DNA from: Bacteroidales bacterium UBA2287
Lineage (GTDB): Bacteria > Bacteroidota > Bacteroidia > Bacteroidales > Tenuifilaceae
Reading direction: 5' to 3'
NCBI GenBank assembly: GCA_002345675.1
Contig: DDWL01000039.1
Location: 24,349-88,348, forward strand
Length of the DNA stretch: 64,000 bases
Shown here: one piece after another, positions 1 through 7,658 of the stretch
Layout: each line of letters begins with the position of its first letter
How positions within the stretch are numbered: position 1 is the stretch's first letter
Notes under the pieces: generated by a model
The model's database searches: none
What the model saw: the letters and a program-made list of their open reading frames with translations, nothing else
Told to the model about the DNA's origin: nothing
Made by a program: the position numbers and the translations under genes

Positions 1-1623
1 GTTGCACCTTGGAATACGGACGAAGGCTGGAATCCAATTGGGCAATCAGGAAATCCTTTTACAGGTTCCTACAATGGCAATGGTTTCAACATTAACAACC
101 TAACAATAAATCGTCCAACACAATCAACAATTGGTCTTTTTGGCCAAGTTGGTGGAGGAGTATTTGAAAATATAAATCTATTAAACGCTAATGTTAATGG
201 GCTCGATTACGTTGGGTCACTTGTTGGTGATGTTTGGGATACAAGCATAGCTAACATAAGTACAAATGCCAATATTTCTGGCCTAAGCTATGTTGGTGGA
301 ATTGTTGGCTGGGCCCGAAACATACAAATAAGCAATACTCACACATCTGGCTCAATAAATTCAACAGGCAATTGGACAGGGGGAATTGCAGGAATTAACT
401 ACATGTATAGCAAAATAAATAATTGCTACTCATCAATGATTGTAACATCAATGGGTGCTAATAGTGGAGGCGTTTCTGGAATAAACGACCAAGAAAGCGA
501 AATATCCAATTCATACTTTACAGGAACAATAACTGGGAATAACTATGTAGGAGGAATTGTTGGCCAAAATGGAAGTAGCATTTTAAACTCATGTTACTCT
601 ATAGGAAGCGTTAATGGAAATAGCAACTTAGGAGGACTTGCGGGTACTAGTACTGGACAAGTAATAAACAGCTACTGGAACACAGAAACAAGTGGGATTG
701 CTATTTCGGCTGGTGGCGAAGGAAGAACAACAGAGCAAATGATCTATCCGTATGATCAAAATACATATTTAGATTGGGGGTTTAGTAACATTTGGGCTGA
801 CGATGAAAATGCAACCGAAAATAATGGTTATCCATACTTAAGAATGGGAGATGAAAGCATCGAAATAAAACGTCCTACTGCTAACCAAGTATTAGTGTCA
901 GGAAATAGTGATGTTATTGCTTGGGCTTCCACAGGTGCTGAAAATGTAAGTATTTCATACTCAATAAATAATGGTGTCGAATGGACGTTGATTGAATCCG
1001 ATGTACCTTCGATGAATGGTGTTAATTACTATAATTGGTTTATACCAATTGAAATTGAAGGAACTTACTATGAGTGTTTAATTCAAATTGAAGACGTTAA
1101 TTTAGAAATAGAAGCAGTGTCCTCAATCTTTCAAATCAATTCAGGTACAACGTACACGGTTACTTTTAATATAACTGACGAGGATGAAATGCCAATTACT
1201 GATGCCATTATTACATTCGATGGAATTGTTAATTCAGCCAATGTATATGAATTTACTAATATAAACTCTGGCGATTACGACTACATTGTTACAAAAGAGG
1301 GTTTTAATCCTATTTCAGGTACAGTATCAGTTCTCGATATGGATCAAACAGTTTATATTGAATTAATACATGTTGGAGTTAATCCTAACCCGCTTGCCAG
1401 TTTGAGGGTATATCCAAATCCATTTAGCAACTATATTAGTACAAGCAATCCAAATTTAGTTAAGCGAGTTGTTATTGATAATATTGTTGGCCAAAAAATT
1501 ATTGACATTGAATTAAATGGCGAAGCAATTATTGAAACAACCAAGTTGTTAAAGGGGGTATACATTATAACATTCGAAGCTTCTAATGGCGATTGTATTG
1601 TTCATAAAATGGTGAAAAAATAG
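1..1623 (+). CDS. Secreted GLUG-repeat protein with type 9 sorting domain (5' partial)
   Basis: The reading frame is open from the first base, so the gene begins upstream of the window; 540 residues are visible. The first two thirds hold repeated GLUG-type units, with phrases such as VGGIVG and LGGLAG spaced by N/S/T-rich beta-strand sequence, as in Bacteroidota adhesins and surface proteins. Next come an Ig/fibronectin-like stretch (about residues 285-370) and a PEGA or carboxypeptidase-regulatory-like domain (about 380-455). The last 80 residues start with LRVYPNPF and end in GVYIITF...HKMVKK, the pattern of a type A sorting domain of the type 9 secretion system. It is therefore probably exported across the outer membrane and attached or released at the surface. 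Ligand unknown. A strong terminator follows directly. Confidence 0.85.
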   Translation, partial: VAPWNTDEGWNPIGQSGNPFTGSYNGNGFNINNLTINRPTQSTIGLFGQVGGGVFENINLLNANVNGLDYVGSLVGDVWDTSIANISTNANISGLSYVGGIVGWARNIQISNTHTSGSINSTGNWTGGIAGINYMYSKINNCYSSMIVTSMGANSGGVSGINDQESEISNSYFTGTITGNNYVGGIVGQNGSSILNSCYSIGSVNGNSNLGGLAGTSTGQVINSYWNTETSGIAISAGGEGRTTEQMIYPYDQNTYLDWGFSNIWADDENATENNGYPYLRMGDESIEIKRPTANQVLVSGNSDVIAWASTGAENVSISYSINNGVEWTLIESDVPSMNGVNYYNWFIPIEIEGTYYECLIQIEDVNLEIEAVSSIFQINSGTTYTVTFNITDEDEMPITDAIITFDGIVNSANVYEFTNINSGDYDYIVTKEGFNPISGTVSVLDMDQTVYIELIHVGVNPNPLASLRVYPNPFSNYISTSNPNLVKRVVIDNIVGQKIIDIELNGEAIIETTKLLKGVYIITFEASNGDCIVHKMVKK

Positions 1624-1650
1624 CAGATTTAACCAAAGGAAAATTATTTT

Positions 1651-1690
1651 AAAAACAGAAAGCCTCGAATTATCGAGGCTTTCTGTTTTT
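1651..1690 (+). terminator. Rho-independent terminator after the GLUG protein
   Basis: A perfect inverted repeat (AAAAACAGAAAGCCTCGA, 4-base loop, mirror arm) ends in a T run. It lies 27 bases after the stop codon. Confidence 0.85.
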
Positions 1691-1717
1691 AGTCGAGGCG
1701 CCACTATTATACACACT

Positions 1718-1775
1718 CCGACTAGTATAGTCGGTTGTTTGACGTTTCCATGTCCCTTCGGGACAATGGAAAGTC
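1718..1775. repeat. Two small hairpins (CCGACTA and TTTCCATGTCCC arms)
   Basis: A perfect 7-bp inverted repeat at 1718-1734 (CCGACTA/TAGTCGG) is followed by a longer one at 1741-1775. The longer one has GAC and TTTCCATGTCCC arms around TTC, with one bulged A. The GTCCC...GGGAC core resembles the cores of the larger repeat elements at 28.6 and 44.6 kb. Probably intergenic repeat debris; no function assigned. Confidence 0.6.
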
Positions 1776-1815
1776 AATAAAAAAAAAGCCCTGATTTCTC
1801 AAGGCTTTCGTGGTG

Positions 1816-1870
1816 TGGGAATTGCTGGGTTAGCCCCGATATGTATCGGGGCAGCGACCCCTGCTTGTAA
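1816..1870 (-). pseudogene. Decayed 3' half of a tRNA-Val gene with a palindrome in the T-loop
   Basis: On the minus strand this stretch repeats the 3' half of the intact tRNA-Val lying 65 bases away: the acceptor 3' strand, the T arm and the 3' side of the anticodon arm up to TTACAAG. The similarity then stops. The T-loop bases CGAACC are replaced by a 21-base insert with the palindrome GCCCCGATA-TG-TATCGGGGC (1833-1852). A degraded copy of the tRNA's downstream hairpin lies at about 1777-1809. It cannot form a functional tRNA. Confidence 0.75.
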
Positions 1871-1901
1871 ATCCTCAATTTTAAACAACCAATATAAATA
1901 C

Positions 1902-1929
1902 AAAAAGCCTCGAGAAATCGAGGCTTTCG
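1902..1929 (-). terminator. Terminator of tRNA-Val
   Basis: On the minus strand AAAGCCTCGA/TCGAGGCTTT arms around a 4-base loop are followed by a short T run, directly after the tRNA 3' end. Confidence 0.7.
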
Positions 1930-1934
1930 TAGTG

Positions 1935-2009
1935 TGGGAATTGCTGGGTTCGAACCAGCGACCCCCTGCTTGTAAGGCAGGTGCTCTGAACCAGCTGAGC
2001 TAAACTCCC
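1935..2009 (-). tRNA. tRNA-Val (TAC)
   Basis: The minus strand folds as a full cloverleaf of 75 nt: acceptor GGGAGTT/AATTCCC with one G-T pair, D arm AGCTCAGCTGGTTCAGAGC, anticodon loop CTTACAA giving TAC (reads GUA/GUN valine codons), and T arm GCTGGTTCGAACCCAGC. The discriminator base is A; the 3' CCA is not encoded. Confidence 0.95.
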
Positions 2010-2091
2010 ATATTTGGTTCGTGCTTTTCGTTTAAAGCGTTGCAAAAATAAGAGCATTTTTTTAATCGGCAAAATATTTTGAACCTTTTTT

Positions 2092-3387
2092 TCAATCCAT
2101 CAATGCATCGGCCACTGTAAATGTGCTACCACCAATGAAAATCAAATCGTTGGTGTTCGCATTTTTTTTTGCTTCGGCAATGGCATCCTGTACGGTTGGG
2201 TAGGTATTTCCATTTAAATTGCATTTTTTGGCAATTTCTGCCAACTTTTGCTCATTTAATGCCCGAGGTATTGATGCCTTTGTAAAGTAGTAGGTAGCAT
2301 TTTTTGGTAAAAGGCTAATAACTCCAATAATGTCCTTATCTCCAACCATTCCAAGTACAAAGTGCAAATGACTGTAAGGGGTTAATTCAATTTGCTTAAC
2401 AACCTGCTTAATTCCATCGATATTATGGCCTGTATCGACAATAACAAGGGGGTTTTCGGAAAGTGTTTGCCAACGCCCCATTAAGCCGGTATTCTCTTTA
2501 ACATTTCGCAACCCAGTAGCAATGTTCTTATCGTGAATTATGAAACCCTGTTCTGCTAGAATTTGAAGTGCAACCAGAACGCCTGTTAAATTATTTGCTT
2601 GGTAAACACCTGCCAAATCGATGCTATATGTTGTGGTTGCTCCAGTTCGGGAGTCTTCAACTTCAATTTCTTGCAAATTGGGATTAACAAGTTTTTGAGA
2701 CTTAACAAGAAGAATCCTATCGGAAAAAACTATTGAGGCAGCGAGTTCGATGGCTCTTCTTGTAAAAACTTTTTTAACCTCTGGTTGATACTGACTTATA
2801 ACCACAGGTGCTTTCTGCTTAATAATTCCTGCTTTTTCCGTTGCAATTTTCTCGAGCGTGTCGCCAAGCAGGTCGGTATGATCGATACCAATATTAGTAA
2901 TTATGCACAACTCGGGACTAATAATATTGGTTGAGTCCAATCGGCCACCTAAACCAACCTCAACAACGGCAACATCAACTTTTTGCTCGGCAAAATAGGC
3001 AAATGCAAGAGCAACAGTCATTTCGAAGAATGAAGGCTTAATTTGCTCAAAAACAGTACGATTATTATCAACAAACCGAACAACGTATGTCTCCGAAATC
3101 ATTTCGCCATTTACACGAATTCGTTCCCTAAAATCCTTTAAATGAGGCGAGGTGTAAAGTCCAACTTTATAGCCAGTCTCCATTAGCACCGAAGCCAGCA
3201 TATGCGATGTGCTGCCCTTACCGTTGGTGCCTGCCACGTGAATGGTTTTAAAATTTTTATGTGGATGCCCAAAGTGCGAATCGAGGGCAAGGGTATTGTC
3301 GAGATTTGCCTTGTAAGCAGCCTTTCCAATACGCTGGTACATTGGCAACTGCGAAAAAAGGTAGCTAAGTGTTTCTTGGTAGTTCAT
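2092..3387 (-). CDS. folC: Bifunctional dihydrofolate/folylpolyglutamate synthase
   Basis: Mur-ligase-type enzyme that joins glutamate to dihydropteroate and extends folate polyglutamate tails, using ATP in the cytoplasm. It has 431 residues, normal for the family. The P-loop GTNGKGS is at residues 53-59, the folate loop YTSPHL near 78-83, a VVEVGLGGRLDSTN metal/ATP segment follows, and the C-terminal part holds DTGHN and FIGGSTFTVADAL. A TTG in frame ten codons upstream is possible, but the ATG at 3387 fits the family N-terminus (MNYQETLSYLF). It ends the minus-strand block that begins with another folate gene, folP, at 10.8 kb. Confidence 0.95.
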   Translation of the reverse strand: MNYQETLSYLFSQLPMYQRIGKAAYKANLDNTLALDSHFGHPHKNFKTIHVAGTNGKGSTSHMLASVLMETGYKVGLYTSPHLKDFRERIRVNGEMISETYVVRFVDNNRTVFEQIKPSFFEMTVALAFAYFAEQKVDVAVVEVGLGGRLDSTNIISPELCIITNIGIDHTDLLGDTLEKIATEKAGIIKQKAPVVISQYQPEVKKVFTRRAIELAASIVFSDRILLVKSQKLVNPNLQEIEVEDSRTGATTTYSIDLAGVYQANNLTGVLVALQILAEQGFIIHDKNIATGLRNVKENTGLMGRWQTLSENPLVIVDTGHNIDGIKQVVKQIELTPYSHLHFVLGMVGDKDIIGVISLLPKNATYYFTKASIPRALNEQKLAEIAKKCNLNGNTYPTVQDAIAEAKKNANTNDLIFIGGSTFTVADALMD

Positions 3388-3419
3388 AAAATAAAATTGG
3401 AAGTCTTCAGGTGGCAAAA

Positions 3420-4064
3420 CTACATAAAACCAACAACCATTAGTAGGTTTAAAATGCTAAAGAATGCAATTTGTAAAAAAAGGATAATTCCAGCTAACGG
3501 ATTTGATGTGTTGTTAGTAATTTGGCGTAAAAAAGCAACAAGTGGCAACGAAACTACGAACCAACCAATATAGTTTTGCAAAGGAGGAACACCCTGATTC
3601 CAACTCCACATATCGAGCCGAATGGCAACGGGTTCGAGAATAATATCGTAACCAACCATTAGCAACGAGGCAAGTATTGCGAAAAGCCATAAGGGTTTTA
3701 CCCTTTTTCCAACAAACATAACTGCAAGGTACACGGTTAGCATCCAGTTTACAATCATTGCTAAAGGAGTTTCGAAAACTTTTATACCTAACGACTTGCC
3801 ATACGAATACTCTCCAAAAATTAACCCTGTGTTTGTACCAATTGCTTCAATTGTAAAACCAGCAATGCCAACAAAAAGTATTGCCACTAAGAATTTAACA
3901 GTAAATGGTTTGTGAAATGCAAGTAGAATTACCAATGTTAAAAGTGTAAAAACCCAAGTTAACTGGAAGTAAACGGGCTCATGCTGCTTAAAAAGCAGCC
4001 CAATTACGCCAATTACGTAACCTGCAACAAGAACTATTTTGGCAGTTTTAATCGAAATAAACAT
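3420..4064 (-). CDS. cruF: CruF-like carotenoid 1',2'-hydratase (membrane)
   Basis: A 214-residue protein with about seven membrane segments. The conserved blocks match the carotenoid biosynthesis (COG2324/CruF) family: GLIFGEYSYG, PLAMIVNW, DIILEPVA and WSWNQGVPPLQNYIGWF. CruF enzymes add water to the psi end of acyclic or monocyclic carotenoids, giving 1'-hydroxy products. Its start lies 3 bases after the stop of the crtD-like gene, so the two are very probably co-transcribed; CrtD acts on 1-hydroxy carotenoids, which supports both calls. The exact substrate (gamma-carotene, lycopene or other) cannot be read from the sequence. Confidence 0.75.
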   Translation of the reverse strand: MFISIKTAKIVLVAGYVIGVIGLLFKQHEPVYFQLTWVFTLLTLVILLAFHKPFTVKFLVAILFVGIAGFTIEAIGTNTGLIFGEYSYGKSLGIKVFETPLAMIVNWMLTVYLAVMFVGKRVKPLWLFAILASLLMVGYDIILEPVAIRLDMWSWNQGVPPLQNYIGWFVVSLPLVAFLRQITNNTSNPLAGIILFLQIAFFSILNLLMVVGFM

Positions 4065-4067
4065 TGG

Positions 4068-5546
4068 CTAACTCCTGTTAACAGGTGGAATGAAACTGTC
4101 GATAATTTTTGCCGAAGCAAGACAAAGAGGAATTCCACCACCAGGATGTACGCTCCCGCCTGCAAAGTACAACCCTTTAATTTTCGATAAACGATTTGGG
4201 TGACGGCTAAATGCGGCCATTGGGCTGTTGGAACTTATACCATACAACGAACCTCGATACGAACCAGTTAGCTGCTCAATTTGTGGAGGAGTAAGTACAT
4301 TCTCGTTTACAATTTGGCTTTCTATATCGATATTTAGCACGGTTTTAATTTTTCGAACAATTGCCGCACGGGTTTCAGCTACCAAAGTACACCAATCCTG
4401 TTCGCGATTATAGGGAGCATTAACCATTACAAACCAGTTTTCGTGACCACTGGGGGCATCGTTGGCAACCTGCTTGGAACTTATGAATAGGTAAACCGTT
4501 GGGTCGCTCAAAATGGTTCCTTTGCCCAAGGCATCAAATTCCGACTTATAAGCTCCGCTAAAAAGAATATTGTGAATGTCGAGCTGCGGGTAGTTTCCCT
4601 TAACTCCCCAATAGAATATAAGTGCCGACGACGATGGTTCTTGCCGTTTGTACACCCAGCTTTGCCTTTGTTTTGGAAGAAGCTTTGGGTAAGCAGTAAA
4701 AATGTCGGTATCGTTTACCACCAAATCGAATGCCTCCGACTGGCCATTGGCTTTAACTCCCACTGCCTTACCATTTTGCACAACAATTTCCTGAACGGGA
4801 GCATTTAGGTGAAATGTTACTCCCAATTTTATGGCCAATGCCTCAAGCGATGACGCAATGGAGTACATTCCCTTGTCGGGGAAAAAAGCACCAACGTTAT
4901 GCTCCAAATGAGGAATTATTGTTAGCGTTCCAGGTGCTTTGTATGGATTTGAACCATTGTACGTTGCAAAGCGATCGAAAAGTTGAATGGTATTTGAATT
5001 TGTGAAACTGCGCTTATTAACGCTGTGCATTGAACTGAATGCCTTGAGTTTTCCAATGTTCTTACCAATTTCGCGTGCCTCGGCCGATTTAAACCCATTC
5101 CATGTTGGAAATTCGTTGTAAATAAACAAGTTGGCTGTTAGCCTATATAGTTCTCGGCACTCCAAAAGATACTTTTCGATATTCTCCTTAGGTTCGTTAA
5201 GCACACTAAGAACTTCGTTTGCAAAAAGTTGTGGATCGGCAAAGGCATTTAAAACTTTCCCATCGGGAAAAAAGTACTTAGTAATTACATCAAGTTTTTT
5301 GTAAGGAAGAACATTCGAAGGAATTTCGCCCCCAATGGCAAGTATTTCGTCAACCAGCTCGGGAAGTGTAAAAAGCGAAGGACCCGTATCGAATCGAAAC
5401 CCATTAACATTCAACTCGTTTAGTTTCCCTCCAACTTTACCCTGCTGTTCAAACACAGAAACATGGTAACCTTTGGCTGCAAGCCTTATGGCTATTGCCA
5501 AACCGCCTACTCCGGCTCCTATTATGGCTGCTTTTTGGGTGGACAT
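4068..5546 (-). CDS. crtD: Carotenoid desaturase, CrtD-like (1-hydroxycarotenoid 3,4-desaturase)
   Basis: FAD-dependent phytoene-desaturase superfamily member of 492 residues. The dinucleotide motif GAGVGGL is at residues 10-16, followed by FEQQGKVGGKLNE and the substrate-side motif RFDTGPSLFTLPE. The C-terminal FAD signature YFAGGSVHPGGGIPLCL is near residue 465. FDTGPSLFT resembles Bacteroidota CrtD more than CrtI, and a better CrtI candidate sits at 7.6-9.1 kb. The direct neighbour downstream is cruF, whose hydroxylated product is the CrtD substrate. The 5' leader is a composite repeat ending 9 bases before the ATG. A second CrtI-type enzyme is the alternative. Confidence 0.75.
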   Translation of the reverse strand: MSTQKAAIIGAGVGGLAIAIRLAAKGYHVSVFEQQGKVGGKLNELNVNGFRFDTGPSLFTLPELVDEILAIGGEIPSNVLPYKKLDVITKYFFPDGKVLNAFADPQLFANEVLSVLNEPKENIEKYLLECRELYRLTANLFIYNEFPTWNGFKSAEAREIGKNIGKLKAFSSMHSVNKRSFTNSNTIQLFDRFATYNGSNPYKAPGTLTIIPHLEHNVGAFFPDKGMYSIASSLEALAIKLGVTFHLNAPVQEIVVQNGKAVGVKANGQSEAFDLVVNDTDIFTAYPKLLPKQRQSWVYKRQEPSSSALIFYWGVKGNYPQLDIHNILFSGAYKSEFDALGKGTILSDPTVYLFISSKQVANDAPSGHENWFVMVNAPYNREQDWCTLVAETRAAIVRKIKTVLNIDIESQIVNENVLTPPQIEQLTGSYRGSLYGISSNSPMAAFSRHPNRLSKIKGLYFAGGSVHPGGGIPLCLASAKIIDSFIPPVNRS

Positions 5547-5551
5547 TGAGT

Positions 5552-5731
5552 TTTTGGGTTATCAGTTATCAGTTATCAGTTATCAGTTGCTTGCCCTGAG
5601 GCTCCCGAAGGGTCGGTTGTCAGTTATCGGTTGTCGGTTGTTCAGTTGTTCAGTTGTTCAGTTGTTCAGTTATTCAGATGCCAACTGTGGACTGCCAACT
5701 GCCGACTGCCAACTGCCGACTGCCAACTGCA
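5552..5731. repeat. Composite intergenic repeat between crtD and the YejK-like gene
   Basis: About 180 bases made of short tandem words: TATCAGT units, GTTGTTCA units and CCAACTGCCGACTG units, with a central CCCTGAGGCTCCCGAAGGG inverted repeat. Read on the minus strand, the end nearest crtD is AACTGATAACTGATAACCC followed by AAAA, the same junction seen before the decarboxylase start at 22271. It fills the whole gap between two coding regions and touches the stop codon of the gene on the other side. Confidence 0.85.
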
Positions 5732-6778
5732 CTATGCTTCGTTATTATAGTAAAGTTTGTAGTAGTTCATACGTTTTTCTTCGTCGAAACCGTGCTCCAC
5801 TTTTTCGCGATCGCCGTGAATATACAGGTGAAAATTTTTGTCGAGTTTAATTACGCTCTTTAGTACTTTTTTTGCCTGCTTTGCAGCATCGACAGAAATT
5901 GAAAACGAGTCCTTTAGATTGCAGCCCATTTCCGACTGGTATGCCTCTTTATAGTCCCTAAATGCCTCAATAACTTCGGGTTCTTTTATTACTTCCCTTT
6001 CAAACTCAACAATATCGAAGTTCTCCTTTTCGGCAAAAAAGTCGCGGGTTTTATTTAGCATTTCAACCTGATCGGCACGCTCAACCCTATTTTCGGGATT
6101 ATATACTTGACGCACAAAACCTTTACACACATTAATATGCTCTTGGGTTTGGTAAAAATCGTCCTGACGGGGAACTGCATTCAAAAAACTTTCGCGCCAA
6201 AAGCGTGCCTCGTCGCTGGCACTGGTTTTATCGTGCACCATAAGTTTGTAGCCAAGATCCTTTTCGGTATTAAAAATAAGGCAACCCTTATCGAGCTTGT
6301 TTATGCTAATACCAACCTGTGCGTCAACACCCACGTTGGTATTGGTTTGGAATACCTTCAAAAAGTTTTCCTTTGATTCCGATTTAAAAATTCCAAGTGC
6401 ATCGGCCAGTTCGCCATCAATTACACAACCCTCGAAAAGTACCACGTAAAGTTCACCAAACTTAATATTGGGGTGACCGCTTACTTCGTGAAGGTGCTGC
6501 GCCATATGAATCGACTGCTCGTGCAGCTGCGATGGATTATCGAAAGCTCGTGAGGCAAACTTGCAAATGTCGTTATGCTGAATGTTTACATCGTGCGTAA
6601 AACTATAGAAAACGGGCTGTTTAAAAGGATACAAGAAAAACGTTTTAAGCAAATGCAGCGTTGCTTCGTCGGTAATTGTTGTTGGCTCCGAGGAAAGTTG
6701 AAGTTCATCTTCGCGCGATTTGCTTCCAACTCGGTGAATGGCAATGCTTTTAATTTGGGCTTGATTAAAATCGATCAT
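5732..6778 (-). CDS. Nucleoid-associated protein, NdpA/YejK family
   Basis: 348 residues resembling the 37-kDa nucleoid-associated protein family (NdpA/YejK), common in Bacteroidota. Visible family-like features are an N-terminal segment on sequence-related positions (IKSIAIHRVG), an acidic middle part and a C-terminal FSISVDAAKQAKKVLKSVIKLDKNFHLYIHG block close to the end. The proteins bind double-stranded DNA; their exact physiological role is poorly known. It lies between crtB and crtD in the same direction, 46 bases after the crtB stop, so it may share the carotenoid transcript without being part of the pathway. Confidence 0.8.
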   Translation of the reverse strand: MIDFNQAQIKSIAIHRVGSKSREDELQLSSEPTTITDEATLHLLKTFFLYPFKQPVFYSFTHDVNIQHNDICKFASRAFDNPSQLHEQSIHMAQHLHEVSGHPNIKFGELYVVLFEGCVIDGELADALGIFKSESKENFLKVFQTNTNVGVDAQVGISINKLDKGCLIFNTEKDLGYKLMVHDKTSASDEARFWRESFLNAVPRQDDFYQTQEHINVCKGFVRQVYNPENRVERADQVEMLNKTRDFFAEKENFDIVEFEREVIKEPEVIEAFRDYKEAYQSEMGCNLKDSFSISVDAAKQAKKVLKSVIKLDKNFHLYIHGDREKVEHGFDEEKRMNYYKLYYNNEA

Positions 6779-6824
6779 AATAAGTAATTAAATATATCTG
6801 TTTATTTTTGAGAGAATTAGCAAT

Positions 6825-7658
6825 TTATATTGCTCTAAAAGCAATCATCAGTTTTACTTTAATAAGCAAGTAAATTTTTACCAAATCGGAAACCCTAATT
6901 CGTCGGTTTGTAATATCGTTTGCCTTTACCCTTCGAATGGCATTGAGTAGTTGACGAAAATAAACGTATGCCAATAGAACCCCAGGTTTTGCTTCATTGG
7001 GTAGCTGCTTTAAACCTATCAGAGCGGCATCAAAATCGGCTTCAATATCAGCTTCAATTTCACGCTTTTGTATCTCAGTAAAGTTTTTAAAATCGACCAA
7101 AGGAAAGTAAACCCTACCCTTTCCCAAGTAGTCGTCGCGAACATCGCGTAAAAAATTAACCTTTTGAAAAGCTTCGCCAAGTCGCCTTGCCGCTGGGGTT
7201 AAATTGCTATACTGAACCTCGTTTCCCTTGCAAAAAACCTTGAGGCACATTAGTCCAACCACTTCGGCGCTGCCATAAATGTACTTTTTATACTCATCGG
7301 TGCTGTAAGCTGTTTTGTCCAAATCCATTTCCATGCTTAAAAGAAATGCATCGATAAGTTCCTTTGGAATAGAGTACTCGTTTACAACTAACTGAAAACT
7401 ATGCAGAATTGGGTTTGTCGATAGTTTCCCATCGATGGCTTTGTAAACCTGAACTTTAAACTCGCTTAGCAGTTCCCTTTTTGGAAACTGATGAAACGTA
7501 TCGACAATTTCGTCGGCTAAACGAACAAACCCATAAATTCCGTGAATAGGTTTTCGCAGCGAAGGGTGAAGTACCTGAATGCCCTTGTAAAAAGAGGTTG
7601 AATAGCGATGTGTAAAAACCTCGCTACACTCCAAGCAGGTTTTATCGTACAGTTCCAT
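6825..7658 (-). CDS. crtB: Phytoene/squalene synthase family (phytoene synthase)
   Basis: Condenses two geranylgeranyl diphosphates to phytoene, the first committed carotenoid step. It has 277 residues, the usual length for the Bacteroidota form. The first Asp-rich motif DEIVD is at residues 49-53 and the second, NFLRDVRDD, at 168-176, followed by GRVYFP. Its start overlaps the crtI stop by 17 bases, which suggests translational coupling. Squalene synthase is the alternative, but pairing with crtI makes phytoene synthase far more likely. Confidence 0.92.
   Translation of the reverse strand: MELYDKTCLECSEVFTHRYSTSFYKGIQVLHPSLRKPIHGIYGFVRLADEIVDTFHQFPKRELLSEFKVQVYKAIDGKLSTNPILHSFQLVVNEYSIPKELIDAFLLSMEMDLDKTAYSTDEYKKYIYGSAEVVGLMCLKVFCKGNEVQYSNLTPAARRLGEAFQKVNFLRDVRDDYLGKGRVYFPLVDFKNFTEIQKREIEADIEADFDAALIGLKQLPNEAKPGVLLAYVYFRQLLNAIRRVKANDITNRRIRVSDLVKIYLLIKVKLMIAFRAI

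Noticed and set aside
1816..1870. Attachment site of an integrative element
   Set aside because: No integrase, excisionase or mobile cargo lies nearby; a broken tandem tRNA copy explains it as well.
1815..2072. Open frames on both strands (e.g. LLGSNQRPPACKAGALNQLS and SLAQLVQSTCLTSRG)
   Set aside because: They are translations of the tRNA-Val gene and its decayed copy, a well-known source of false proteins.
5473..5863. Plus-strand frames with repeated QLPTADCQLPTANC words
   Set aside because: Low-complexity translation of the composite repeat and of the crtD and YejK-like gene ends.
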